Numbered from the stretch's first letter, positions 50,001 to 61,547 are shown. The stretch: 64,000 nt of DNA from Lytechinus variegatus (GCF_018143015.1 NC_054742.1:59094853-59158852); one strand, 5' to 3'. Made by a program: numbers and translations. Notes: generated by a model not told the origin, from the letters alone.

Positions 50001-50455
50001 CACTCTTTCTTCCTTGCTAATAGTATACTCAACATCTCTTGTGGACTTCTGCATTATTTTAAATTTAATACAAAACTGGAGCTGGCAATAATTATTCAGT
50101 TCACCTATTAACTTGATTTAATATCACCATCCATACATCACTCTCAGCATTGCTCATCTCCCATGGGCCATGGACCCACTTCCCCATTTCTCACAGACAC
50201 ACCACACCAAATTTATTTTTACCCTCTTTCCACTCTTGCGAGAACACTCTTAAAACTTTTATCCTACAACAACGTTGACATGGTTAACGTGATTGATTTA
50301 TCGCAACGAAAGATTCGAATAAGTTACTCACCTATCGTTGAAATAAACGTTGAATTAAAAGCATCTTCTGAAAATCTGAATAAAACACAGGTCTTCCCAA
50401 CCCCAGAGTCTCCTATTAATAGTAATTTGAAAAGAAAATCGTATGTTTTAGCCAT
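41030..50455 (-). CDS. RAB8: Rab8-type small GTPase, 7 exons, with a 1-base deficit in exon 5
   Basis: Prenylated Rab GTPase of the Rab8 subfamily, which directs Golgi-to-plasma-membrane and ciliary vesicle traffic. Coding exons in order: 50455-50332, 46857-46797, 45930-45870, 44521-44444, 43511-43423, 42364-42299, 41173-41030. Visible motifs are the P-loop GDSGVGKT (residues 15-22), switch [16 protein letters not shown] (62-70), NKCD, ETSAK and a C-terminal CTLL prenylation box. The full frame would be 207 residues, the usual Rab8 length. [34 protein letters not shown] and CTLL fit Rab8 rather than Rab10 or Rab13. Exon 5 is 89 nt where phase continuity and the family require 90. One base appears missing at about 43430-43431, after VSKEK. 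Read literally, the frame stops four codons later at about residue 140. All other exons are intact, so a sequencing or assembly error, or an allele, is likelier than a dead gene. Confidence 0.93.
42540..42595. repeat. ATT-rich microsatellite, RAB8 intron 5
   Basis: (ATT)n and (ATC)n mixtures. A companion (GATGAT)n-(AATAAT)n tract lies at about 42828-42870. Confidence 0.85.
43555..43846 (-). repeat. tRNA-derived SINE, near full length, RAB8 intron 4
   Basis: On the minus strand it begins GGAGCGTTGTGGCCCAGTGG, contains a tRNA(Gln)-like loop CTTTGAA and B box GGGTTCGAATCCC. A conserved body follows (TGCTGCACTCAACCCAGGTG, GGGTACCCGGCAG), ending in CACTATATAAATGCC plus a (TTA)n-like tail. Confidence 0.75.
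45224..45274 (-). pseudogene. Decayed copy of RAB8 exon 3 inside RAB8 intron 3
   Basis: About 600 bp downstream of true exon 3 in transcript order, this segment reads [17 protein letters not shown] and is followed by GTAGGC. True exon 3 reads [16 protein letters not shown] followed by GTAAGG. Nucleotide identity is high from CAGGAG to GCAATGGTA, with three inserted bases and a few substitutions. The 5' part coding DTAG and a clear splice acceptor are not recognisable. It keeps an open frame over the homologous part. It is best explained as a partial exon duplication now decaying; use as an alternative exon looks unlikely without an acceptor. Confidence 0.72.
45626..45777. mobile_element. MITE family C, copy 2 (RAB8 intron 3)
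   Basis: Left GGCCCTGTTAACACAAAGGT, right TAATCGCTATTATCTTCGTG then TTACACGGTCC. Contains GATTGGTTCCTAGTCAGTCT and CACATGCAACGATGATCTTG, the inverse of blocks in copy 1. Confidence 0.7.
46125..46286. mobile_element. Hairpin MITE with GGGCCCCGTTTCATAAAG ends (RAB8 intron 2)
   Basis: Left TGGGGCCC-type end (GGGCCCCGTTTCATAAAG) then CAACTGTTGTAACTTTGCC and ATGGCAAC. The right half is the inverse (GTTGCCATTATGGCAAAG, CAACAGTTGTAAG, ATCAAACGGGCCCC). Confidence 0.8.
47588..48142. mobile_element. Foldback MITE family A, copy 4 (RAB8 intron 1)
   Basis: Left TTTAAAGGTCAAGTCCACCC and right GGGTAAACATGTCCTTTAAA, so the termini are inverted and both sides show TTTAAA. A TA (or TTAA) target duplication is possible, but the palindromic ends prevent a firm choice. 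Confidence 0.8.
49321..49492. mobile_element. Hairpin MITE family B, copy 2 (RAB8 intron 1)
   Basis: Left arm TTTCATAAAGCTGTTCGG and ACTGGTGATCCTTTCTTG; right arm GGATCACCAGTC and CAGCTTTATGAAATGG. More diverged between arms than copy 1. Flanked by CCTGGTG/CCCTGGTG, a possible target duplication. Confidence 0.82.
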
Positions 50456-50765
50456 TATTTAACCTTAAACAAGCAAAATCCCGTCCTGCTCTGTGCAAAA
50501 TGATAGGCATTCGTCGTTCGCCACAGTTCTTGAATAGAGAGGGTGTATAATGTTGTTGATGTTACGTTTGGGAACACCCTGTCGAGGAGTTCAGACAACC
50601 CGACCATACGACAACTCGACCCACGACAGTCCAACCTGAATTCCTGGACAAATTGACCTGGTGGTGTCGTCTGCTTGATCTTTCTCCCATTTTCTGTTTT
50701 GACTTCTTTTCTCCTTCTCGATCTCCCAACTATTTGACTACCTTTGGAGATGATTCATCATGACC

Positions 50766-50830
50766 CCAGGGGCGGATCCAGCCTTCGCCAATAGGGGGGG
50801 GGGGGGGGCCCGAATTTTTTTTTCAGCCAT
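50766..50830. mobile_element. Solo hAT-like terminus next to the CpG-motif array
   Basis: CAGGGGCGGATCCAG followed within 25 bp by a long G run. Similar GGATCCRCCACTG ends occur at 19374-19389 and 31449-31460, and a related end at 12752. A matching inverted right end was not found before 53 kb, so whether it bounds the array is an inference. Confidence 0.45.
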
Positions 50831-50939
50831 ATTTTCCCCGATCGGCCACTCGAATATGATATTTGCCGGGACTTTTGGTTTCTTTAAAGGGTAGTCCTAT
50901 AAGTCACTTCTTAGCTTTATTCTTATGAATAAACATAAA

Positions 50940-52800
50940 TATATAATACCATAATCATTTTTTGGGGGGGGGGGAATCTTATGTACTTTTTTCTAAAAGT
51001 TTTGAACATTCTGGGCAATCCTGAAAAAAGATGTGTATGCAAGTGAATAATTATTACGAACGTGAAGCGCGAGCAGAAATGAACTGATGGAAAAGGTACT
51101 GTTAAGAACTTGCTTGCAGTTAGCCATGAAGACTTTACATATTTTTAAAAATCAAATAATGCGAGCGCGAAGCGCGAGCTGAAATTTTTTGACATTTTTA
51201 CCTAAGGAATGGAAATTCTAAGCACTTTTTGTAACTTAACAGAATAGGTATATAACTAAACGATTGGTGCGAGCGCGAAGCGTGAGCAAAAAATTTCGTG
51301 ATTTAGACCTACTGAACGAGACACTCTATTCAAGTTTTGTAAATCATGAAAAGGATGAGGAAGTGGGGATCTTCCTTACATTAATAATGCGAGCGCAGAG
51401 CGCGAGCGGAAAATTTTTATATACGTTTTGAGCTGATCGAAAACGTATTTGTTATGGACTGCTTGAACTTAGCCATGAAGACGTTACATATTTCAACATT
51501 CAAATATTGCGAGCGCGAAGCGCGAGCTGAAAATTTTTGACATTTCTACCTGAATAATGGAAATTTTAAGCACTTTTTGTAATCGTGGAAAGGATAAGAC
51601 AAAAACTGAACATTATTGATGCGAGCGGAAAAATTCTGGACACTCTATTCATGTTTTGTAAATCATGAAAAGGTTAAGCTATTGGAAATTTTCATACATT
51701 AATAATGCGAGCACAAAGCGCGAGCAGACAATTTTTTTATATTGTTATCTGAAACTGGATAATTATTTAAATGGAGAACAAGCTGCGTATCTGTGTGTTT
51801 GAGATATCGACCTAGAATTTGGGTACTCTAAATACCTTTTTTTACCATGAAAATCAATAAAGCGAGCGCAAAGCGCGAGCTAAAATATATGATATTCAGA
51901 TCTGAAAAGGGGTCACTTTAAGCTCTGTATTGCAAGCACTTTGTGGAAAAATTGTGAGGTGAAAAAGGATAACAGTTAAAACAGAGCTGATATTTTCAAT
52001 TATTGTTACTTTGAGTTTTGACATAGGACCGGGATATTCTATATAAGGACATTTATGTCATCATAAGAAAATGATGACTATCTTCCTATTTCTCTTCCTA
52101 AGCATGAGAGCGCAAATCTATTAATATTATGGCCTGAAAACTGGACATTTAAAGCACTTTTGTAATTATGCATAAAATGCATGAGTTTAAAATCTATCAA
52201 TGCGAGCGCAAATCGCGAGCAGAAATTTATGATTAATTGTCATCAAATGGTGATATAGTTTGTTTTAGAATTAATATTGAGATATACATAACTTACTAAT
52301 CGAATGCAAGCGTGCAGCGCTAGCTGATACGTTTTTTACAATCTGACCTAAATAGGGAAATTTTGAGAACTTCATGGAATACAGGAAAATAATAGGTAAC
52401 TGAAAAATCTAATTTTGTTAGCGCGCAGCGCAAGCAGGAATTGGTAATATTGAGACCATAAAACATAAATTTTTACACTTTTAAAAAACCAATTTGTAAA
52501 TAAAACAAAATAATGAAAGTTCAATTTCCCGGATGACATATGTTTTGTATATTGACTTCAAAATTTGATATTTTAAGGTCCATATTGAGCAAGATATCAC
52601 CTAAAAGGCAATGCGAGCGCGATGCTATGCGCGAGCTGACAAACAACCAATATCTTCAGATGATAGGTCAGTATATAGCTGGACATTAGTTCCATGCATC
52701 TTTTGTAACCATGAATAGGACTGTTAATTCCATTATTTCACTCAGAAATTTATTGATGCGACCGCGTAGTGCCACGGAGCTGATTTTTTTTAACTTTTAT
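50940..52800. repeat. Diverged tandem array with a periodic CpG-rich core motif
   Basis: The core GCGAGCGCGAAGCGCGAGC, or close variants, occurs at about 51057, 51161, 51269, 51389, 51509, 51621 (truncated), 51707, 51862, 52107, 52202, 52306, 52421, 52612 and 52757. It sits in otherwise AT-rich DNA. The spacers share a loose consensus (GAAATTTTTGACATTTTTACCTG, TAAGCACTTTTTGTAA, CATGAAAAGG), so the repeating unit is about 110-150 bp. The core itself contains a GCGC-GAA-GCGC mini-hairpin and a direct GCGAGC pair. No coding frame explains the pattern. Confidence 0.9.
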
Positions 52801-54295
52801 TTGAATTATGAACGTGCAGGATGAAAACTGGAATCAGGAGAAAAAAGTTTGTGCAAATTCACTGGCAGACCCAATTAGGAGAGGCACATTAGGCCCGTAT
52901 CCCCCTTTTTTGTTTGAGAGGCATAATCAACATGTGTGATGGCTGCCATTCTACTGACACGAAAGGATGCTATGAATAGACATTAAAAAATAATGACTCC
53001 GACAGCATCTATACCGGTAATTCTTTGACCACAATTCGATTGTAGTGATTGTGAGAGTATTCATTCGAGGAAACAAATTTGTGGCCTATTTTTTCACTAG
53101 AAGAGGGAGTGTCTTCGACAAATCCTCTAAACATAATGTACGCCTTATTCTTCATTTCGATCCCTTCCTTTTTCTCCCCTTTGCACACCACGAAGTTCCG
53201 TCCGGGACACTTTTGCTCCCACCCCCCCTTAATTCCGAGATGATTACGCTGCTCGGGCAGTCAGGCATGTCGGTGCTGCCCCTGGCGCTCCACGCTCTAT
53301 AATGCTCTTGCTAGAGTAAGCCAGTGGTGTAATGAGCAAGGGGGCCAAACAAGGCATATCGCGTGGCAAAATTTCTGAAAAGCTGCAAGAAAGTAAAATG
53401 TGCGACCAAAAAATGTTGAACTTTTAAAAAAAATTGTAATTTTGTAATAGATTTCGACATCATATTCAGGAAATTAATATATTTTACACATTTTCCTTTT
53501 TTTTTGGGGGGGGGGGGGGGGGGGCGGTTCGGGCTCCAAGCCTCCCCCATCTGTATACGCCAGTAAAGACGGAAACTTGAAGTGGCTTGCTCATGACCGG
53601 TCAGTGACTCTGATCTGTCAGGACATCGAAATTTTATAAAAGGACCCCCTCCACGTCAAGGCCCGAGCTGGGAATGATTATAAACACGGGTGCTTGTTAT
53701 ACTTTTCATAAGCAAGGAAAAAAAAAGAAAGAAAAGGTTTTCACTAATATACACGAGATTTCCAGGGGGAGGGCCGCAGCCTATGCTGGTGAATAACACA
53801 CTCAGCAACCCCAGGGAAATCCCGTGGGGGCTTTAGTACCCCTGCTTCCCAGGGCCACGTCAATGACCGTGTATATATAGAAATATTCTTATGCTAAATT
53901 CCTAAGCATCGATCTGAGGCATCGAAATATCCTCTCCGGACAATTAAACCTAGTTGACTGGGTCGAGTTGTCTAGGATATGGGTCGGACTGTCTTAGGTT
54001 GGGCCGATCCCGTGGCTGGGTTGACCTGCATGGATTCCCTGTCGGATGGGTATCCCATCGAAATCGACGGATAGTGCTGATGACGTCATCCAAGATAATG
54101 CTTCCGGGTATGCGCCACTGATTTCATATCTCTGTTTCATCTCCCTGTACGTAAATGTGTAGCTTATAGTTTAACCAATAAGAATAAAAATAAACCCTTC
54201 AACGGATCTTAGCAAATATACTGTTAGTATCTTTGGTCTTATGCACTTTATAAAAAGGACATCTCTGACATCATGTAGAGTGTATTAAAAAGTAA

Positions 54296-54782
54296 ATCTG
54301 TCTCAATTCGAAGTCTACCCTTTAGCCCCTTTAGTGTAAAAATATAGCAGGAAAAAATATTGGTGAAAGTTTGAGGGAAATCCATTGAAAATTCAAAATT
54401 CATAAGAATTTTAATTTTTTGATTTGTGACGTCATATGCGGGCAGCTTCTCATGTATCGTGAATTGGAAAAAAATGAGACGTCATTTTAAAAAAAATGAA
54501 AATGAGTTTTACTGTACTTTCACTTTAATCAACAGACGATCTATTCCACACCCGATCTTGAAAAGAGGCAATATTGGGTCATAGTGAACCATTAAAAAAA
54601 TGAAATTTATGCATCATGGGGCAGCTGCTCTAGGCCTATATGACGTCACAAATAAAAAAAACTAAAATTATGATAACTTTATTAATCTTGATGGATTTCC
54701 TTTAATCCTTCCCCAATGTTTTTTAAATCATTTTTTTCTGCTATTTTGTACAACAAATTTTTCGTCAGGGTGAACTGCCTTT
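54296..54782. mobile_element. Foldback MITE with TGACGTCA blocks
   Basis: Left half has GGTGAAAGTTTGAGGGAAAT, TTTGTGACGTCATATG and GGGCAGCT. The right half has the inverse order GGGGCAGCT, ATATGACGTCACAAAT and GATTTCCTTTAATC. Overall symmetry and the AAGTCTACCCT/AGGGTGAACTG ends suggest one element. Confidence 0.6.
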
Positions 54783-55542
54783 TTCAATATGACAGGCCTT
54801 TATTTTTATTGTATATAGCTAGTGCGTATAATTAAACTCAAAACTGATTGATTACTGCAGATTACAAGGCCCTAATTAAAAAAGACAAATCGTATTTTGC
54901 CTACAATGTTGTTTTATAAAGAAATAAATACATAAGCGGGGGCCCGGACAGGCCATAATTTCCTACTTTTCGAAGCATCAAGCTGCAAATGCCCCCTTTC
55001 CCCCTTTTAACCTGTTTATGTCCTTTTCACAGGACAAATGTTCCCTAGATTAAAAAAAGAGTCCTTCTCAATGTAATGAATAAAATGCCCCTTGAATTTA
55101 AGATAAAGAAGAAGCTATTAATCGTCTCGGAGAAATTGCAACAGGAAATACTGTGGAGAATACTTTTTAAAAAGCCCGCAAAAATCAATGACACCTCTAT
55201 TTCCATTGTTCTTTAAGCTGTCCTCATGCCCATAAATGACTAAGAGATTACGGGTGAAGGGATTTAAAAGAAGGATAATAAATGTTGTTTTAACACTCTG
55301 GTAATGCCTTTCGATGAAAATTAATGTTCTTAAAAATCACAGGACATCATTGCCAATATAAAAGCCATATTTTTTAGATTCCTACATACATGATTTTTTT
55401 TCGATTGAACAGGAGGTTATAGATTACACTTTTAATGATTCAGAAACACTATATTGACTGGTGGTTGAATCATGATTGCATCGGGATTTCTAAGACGGAA
55501 TAGAGGATTATCTTTTATGGGGGGGGGGGGGGAGAGGACACA

Positions 55543-55820
55543 ACAAGGGCCCAAAGAGTTGCGATTGATCCGATAAATCACAACTATCGAAAACCAGCAA
55601 AGTCAACATATAAAATGCATGTTTGTTTAAAAAAATTCTAGATATGAATGTACATCCATAAATTCATTGATATCTTGACAATTTGGTGTGTTCTCCTTAA
55701 TTTTTTGTTTACAAAGGACATTTTGCAAATTTCCTGTAGAAAAAAAATTATGACACTGATGGATTTCCATAGAGTTACGATTGATTGGATCAATCGCAAC
55801 TCTTCGCAAGACGGGACCCC
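55543..55820. mobile_element. MITE family F, copy 2
   Basis: Left GGGCCCAAAGAGTTGCGATT then GATCCGATAAATC; right GATTGATTGGATCAATCGCA then ACTCTTCGCAAGACGGGACC. Contains TGACACTGATGGATTTCCAT as in copy 1. Directly followed by a fragment like the 51-kb CpG motif (GAGCGAAGCAAACGAGC). Confidence 0.7.
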
Positions 55821-57307
55821 GGATGTCCCCCGTGAACGAAGGATAATCCTCTGCTCCGCCACCCATGGCAGAAGTTATAAAGAGCTCTGAGTGAGCGAAG
55901 CAAACGAGCAAAAAGTTTTGACCTCAGTATAAAGACCAAATTTTGTGGTAGCTTTTAACTATTCAGAACATAATATCACACTTCACCCTTTTCGTTTCCA
56001 TTTTTTTTTCTTGGACGGTTAAAATTTGTTATGGGTCCATGGTTCCTAGCCCTTCACCTATACGTCAGTGAATGGTATTATTAATTCTATGATGACACTC
56101 TCGGTTGTTTTGAAGAAATTCCAAGGTGTCGTGTTACATGAAAATTGGGCTCTTTTCAGAAAATGGAGAATTGTCAGACATTTGCATTATTTAATGATAT
56201 CAGAAATGTTATTTCATAATAAGGACAGATTTTTGCAAGTGGCGTCACACAATCAAAGCCTGATAATGGATTTCCATCACGTTTTGTGCTTTCGGAGTGA
56301 TACCTAATTGAAAAATTCTCACAATATTAATTCAAATTTATTCTTTAGTTACATGCATGATTTCTTACAGTTGAAAGAAATCAAGATCAACACAATGATA
56401 TATAACACAATATGAATCATTATTAAATCGTAATGATCGTCATGCAACACTGGATATATGTTCATTTTCATTCTTTCACAAAGAATTCTAGATAAATGAA
56501 ATCTCTATCTACATGCTAAAACATCTTCAAGAGAAAGCGACACAGACTAATTTTTCATTTTTTCCGGAATTGTTCAAAAGTTCGCCCACACCTAAAATCT
56601 GAAACATATATAGGCAATTCTTAATAAGGAAGGATGATGCGTTTATATACGGGGAAAACGTGTTTGATTTACAATTTCACTTTTCTTGTACAGAACATTT
56701 TTTTCTAATGAATTCTACTTTTCCTTTTCATTACCATACAATCTCTCATGATTGTTCCATGTACATTGTTCCCCCAAGAAGTAGTTTTTAGGTATACCAC
56801 CTCGTCTAAAGAAATGAATAAAGAAATGAATGAATAAATAAATATTGAATCAGATTAAATCAAATTTATTTTCCACAGAGGGGAAATTTGTTTACAAATT
56901 CAGATTACAAATATAGACCATTTTTGTCAGCAGAAATATTAACTTACATTAACACAAGATTGATGTTATATTATGTATAAAAATAATAAGAAAAACTGTA
57001 CATAATAGATTGGGACTTTGTGATGATTCAAATAACTGTTTAAGATCATAAGTCAAACAGATCATTCCCAGAATATCAAAGATACATGTAGAACAATAAT
57101 TATACTATTAGTGCTTGATCCAAGTACAGAGAGTATAACATTTCGATACAAAAATTAGTAAACTACTGAATCTTGATTAATTTCCACCTTTCATTTTTCC
57201 AATTGAATTCATTGTGCATGTAACGATAACAAATTTTGGGAATATATGCTTAATCCACACCTTAACTTGATTAACACCGGTATTCTAAGAAATATACCTT
57301 GTTAAAT

Positions 57308-57313
57308 ATATAT

Positions 57314-57392
<79 letters not shown>
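57308..57392. repeat. (TA)n microsatellite
   Basis: About 80 bp of almost pure TA with two CATATA interruptions. Confidence 0.95.
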
Positions 57393-57398
<6 letters not shown>

Positions 57399-57897
57399 AA
57401 CTTCTAAAGATTACACATGATGATATAAAGTACAGAATATTATCGAAAAGACAAACCACAATGAAATAGGTCAATTATTTTTAAATCCTTGCATTACAGC
57501 TCGATTTGTAATTTCTCAATAATCAACTGTTTTATATCCATTCGTCATAAAAAAAATTATGGAAAGAACATAGTGTCACAGAGTGTGATCACATTGTGTT
57601 CGCAAAGAGGACTACATGTAAAAATAATCTATTTACACTGTTAAAATTCTCAAATTCATCAGTGTGAAGACATTTTCACACTGTGGACACGTTGACAGAG
57701 TGACTGTTCACAGCGTGACAGAGTGACTGTTCACAACTGGGCGTTGTGGCGTGCGCCTGTAATCCAAGCTATGTGGGGAAGTTACAAATTGATGCAGAGC
57801 TTCGATCCCTGGTGACGTTAAAGGTCGGTCCCAGACGTAAATAATCATATCTGATTGATACACGTCTGACAAAACTCAAATACACACACACACTGTT

Positions 57898-58224
57898 CAC
57901 AGCGTGTTCACACAATTATAGTCAACTACGTGGATATGTGATTCAAACTCTTGAAATGCTTAAAATTCAACACTGTGAAGACATTTTCACACTATGGACA
58001 CCTTGACAGACAGACTGTTCACAGCGTGTTCACACAATTATAGTCAACTACGTGGATATGTGATTCAAACTCTTGAAATGCTTAAAATTCAACACTGTGA
58101 AGACATTTTCACACTATGGACACCTTGACAGAGTGACTGTTCACAGCGTGTTCACATAATAATAGTCAACTACGTGGATATGTGATTCAAACTCTTGAAA
58201 TGCTTAAAATTCAACATTGTGAAG
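57898..58224. repeat. 122-bp tandem repeat, nearly three copies
   Basis: ACAGCGTGTTCACACAATTA recurs at 57899, 58021 and 58143 (exact spacing 122; the last has CATAAT). Each unit includes TCAACTACGTGGATATGTGA and GAAGACATTTTCACAC. A diverged partial unit precedes it from about 57660. Confidence 0.92.
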
Positions 58225-58225
58225 G

Positions 58226-58475
58226 TGATACACTGTAAAAACTGCGGTGTTAAAAATAGACACCAATTGGTGTTAATAGAGGACCACACCCTGAGGTGTT
58301 AAAATTACACCCTAGAGATTAAACATAACACCAAAGAGTGTAAATGTAAGAACAAAAGGTGTTGTAATAACACCTATAGGTGTAAAGCTAACACCAATTT
58401 AACACCGGTGTAAAATAACTGGTGTGGTCCTCTATGTACACCGGTTAACACCACAGTTTTTGCTGTGTATCACGG
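58226..58475. mobile_element. MITE with TGATACACTGTAAAAACTG ends
   Basis: Left GTGATACACTGTAAAAACTG; the right end reverse-complemented is GTGATACACAGCAAAAACTG. The arms continue with GGTGTTAA and AGAGGACCACACC, and the interior repeats the word AACACC/GGTGTT. It directly adjoins the 122-bp tandem array. Confidence 0.82.
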
Positions 58476-58548
58476 TGTTCCACACTGTGTTCGTTTCAGT
58501 AGGGAATCCGTCTTTAAATCATGTTTTAGCATTATATTCCTCCATAAT

Positions 58549-58793
58549 GGGCGATTTCAAGTTCGGTGTTGGCCTTGGTGTTAGTGTTGAAATTTCGATT
58601 GCTTCCCCTAGCTCCAAAACTTATTCATAGTTTGTAAAACTGATCCAGATCACATTATTAACATCTCAACAACTAGTGAGTGACTTTTCGGGACCATCCT
58701 CATTTTATGTTTGGTGTTATAATCGTGTAAAAATTGACCCAACACCAACACCAAAAGGTCAACACTGAACTTGAAATCACCCAATGGGTTTCC
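58549..58793. mobile_element. Element family E, copy 2, with clear inverted ends
   Basis: Left TGGGCGATTTCAAGTTCGGT and right GAACTTGAAATCACCCAATG form inverted ends. The interior is near-identical to the copy at 14880, including CATCTCAACAACTAGTGAGT. Confidence 0.8.
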
Positions 58794-59219
58794 AAAATCG
58801 AGTGCTGAAGTGATTACGTAAGAGCATGCTGATATAATCATTCCTTAATTGCTCCAAGCGCTGGGAACAGTATTTTGCTTTAAAGCCAGAGTTATATAAA
58901 GTAAAAATAAAAAAAATCAATTTGTTCCTTTCATTCTATTTCTTGATTTCAAGCTCGCATTCCATATACACAAAACATTTTAAAATTTCAAATATATCAC
59001 ATGAAGAATTTTGCGTCGTTTATGAAAGGCATTGCTTGATATCAAGAATGTGAATAATAAAACGGTTTGTTTGGGTACGTACATCGACGGTGGCAAAAAA
59101 CAAACAAAGAAACATGTTCATGTGTGGCAGCTCCCGAACAAATCGAATAGCGCCGCCATAAGGTGAAATTTCGCAAGAGACTAACATACATTAACTGTAA
59201 TGTGTACCACACTTGGAAC

Positions 59220-59710
59220 ACGATGTGAAATCATCTCAACACTTACGTATATTCGAACATTTTCAGTGGATCAAATTTTCACATACTAGTAGTCGATGTG
59301 AACACACTGTGAACAGTACACTGGCATAGTAGAGGCGTTCACAGTGAGGAATTATCTGCGCACTTATTTCAACAGTGTGATGGCATGTAACATATAGTCT
59401 ACTATCGGAGAACATAAAGTGATCACTCATACTGTAGATGTGCCCCCAGTGTGAAAATGTGCTCAAACTTTTAAATTTTAACACGTTTTCAGTGTGAAAT
59501 ACATCTTGACACAGTCTACTACGTGAACACACTAAACACTCGTGCTGCAGAGGTGTCCCCAGTGTGACTTTTTATCTTAACAGAAATTCGAACATGTTTT
59601 CACTGTGTGAATTACACATTCCCATGTAGTCCACTACGTGAACACACTAAACACTCATAATGTAGAGGTGTTCACAGTGTGAAATTGTGTTCACACTGCT
59701 CGATCGAGTT
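59220..59710. repeat. Diverged ~117-bp repeats, inverted relative to the 57.9-kb array
   Basis: ACTACGTGAACACACTAAAC recurs at about 59517 and 59634, with GTAGAGGTGT-CCCAGTGTG and GTGTTCACAGTGTGAAA between. Reverse-complemented, the unit aligns loosely with the 122-bp unit (TTCACAC...TAGTCNACTAC...TGTGATTC...CACACT). Confidence 0.65.
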
Positions 59711-60789
59711 CCTGGATGCAAAGCTGAATTTTGTACAAATGGTAGTTTTATGCATGAGGTACGTTTAGCGAAAACCAACCCACACAGGCCAGGATTGTTC
59801 AGATTAAAAGGTGTTACGATAATAACATACTGTGGATACTTCGACAGTGTTTGTGTTCAGTGTTCACATAGAAAATATTGACCTAAAGGAGTTGAATTAG
59901 TATTAGCTGCACATTCCCGTTTCAATATTCAACCGTTTTTTTAAATTGATAAACACTTTTTAATATTAGCTCTCAAAACTGAAAAAGGTATTTAAATTGA
60001 AGCTCATATAGGGTTATGACTTCATAGACATCTGCAACATTATTTTGATTCATGCCTTTATAATACTATAAGAATATCCTCCTGATTATCCAAGTGTAAG
60101 AATATAGTAAATAAATAATGTGTTATATTATTTGGGGGAAAAAGATATTCTTTTATCTTTCAGGATAATAGTTTGTGTTGTTTATGACTTTCTTTTTAAT
60201 TTGCGATTATTGGGTTTAAAGTTTTTCTGACTCAATTGTTATATATACAGCAAATTTTCAAATAAAATGTATTCCGTTTCATGCCGTTCTTTACCTAAAG
60301 ATACTCAAGGTCTTATCAACATCTTTTAAAAAAACCCATATAAAAATATCATTTACAATATAATGACGCATATATATTCCTTTTTTTGAAAATCTTTAAG
60401 GCTTGAACAATATAAACAAAAGAAAATTCAGTTGCTTGAATAAGTATGATTTTTGAAAGATCACTCTGAGTAGATATTCTAGTTTGGCATTTAAATATAC
60501 CACAAATGTTTATCTTTAATATTTATTTCAATTACCCAAATGCAGCCTGATACTAACTCTGATTAACTAATATATTCAATGATAACAACCAACAAGGATG
60601 AGGTAGACTGCATAAGAATTTCGAATATTAATATTTGTGGGGAAAATGTGGAATGCCTCTGCTCGCTTGCATTACGCGATTTAATATAGCAGCAGTGCTG
60701 ACTCTGAAAACAAATGCTGAATAATTATTCACAAAAAATATCTTTTATACTGATGATACTATATTCATTGATCTTGAATGATTTTCAGT

Positions 60790-61470
60790 TTGGTTATATG
60801 ACCTCAAACTCGTTCAGGATGTTCAATTATACTTGATTACTCTTCTGTCTATCTAGATCTGTAAACTTTGGTAGTTATGATGGCGATTCCGTAAATACCA
60901 CAACATGACCAAAGTTTGTTGACCCTAAGTGACCTTTGACGTATATAACCTGAAACTAAGATGTTCGGTAGTACATGCTCTTGTGTCAAGATTTCATGAA
61001 CTACATCCATAAACTTTCAAAGTTATGATGGCAATTCAACAAATACCCCAACATGATCAAAGTTCGTTGACCCTAAATAATCTTTATCATGTGGCCTGAA
61101 ACTCAGGCAAGATGTTTAGTGATACACTGTTATCCTAATGTCTTAGATTCATGAACTAGATCCATGAACTCGAAGTTATGACGACATTACAAAACTTAAC
61201 CTTGGTTATGATTTCAATGTTAATCCCCAAACATGGTCTAAGTTCATTGACCCTAAATGACCTTTGATCTTAGTCGTGTGACCCGAAACTCAATTAGGAT
61301 GTCTAGTAATAATCGATAATCTTTATGTCCTAGTTTCATAAACTTGGTCCATATACTTTCTAAGTTATTGAGACATTTTAAAAACTTAACCTGGGTTAAG
61401 ATTTCAATGTTAACGACGCCGCCGTCGGAAAAGCGGCGCCTATTGTCTCGCTCCGCTGTTATGGTTATAT
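60790..61470. repeat. Four diverged 150-190 bp repeats ending in a GC-rich hairpin
   Basis: Units share TTCATGAACTAGATCCATAA-like, AAGTTATGATGGC, CAACATG-CAAAGT, TTGACCCTAAATGACCTTTG and TGACCCGAAACTCA. The last unit runs into CGCCGCCGTCGGAAAAGCGG, a strong hairpin. This design resembles non-autonomous Helitron-like elements with internal minisatellites, but the assignment is tentative. Confidence 0.7.
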
Positions 61471-61547
61471 GCAGGCGTAAATGGTAACAGTACCTCTTAC
61501 TTATCTCGACACAAATTCTACGAAAAACTATATGGATTCGCACAAAT

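Noticed and set aside
53045..53302. 85-codon plus-strand frame
   Set aside because: No recognisable motif or splice context, and it lies beside repeat arrays.
57271..57474. 67-codon minus-strand frame rich in Tyr and Ile
   Set aside because: Translation of the (TA)n microsatellite.
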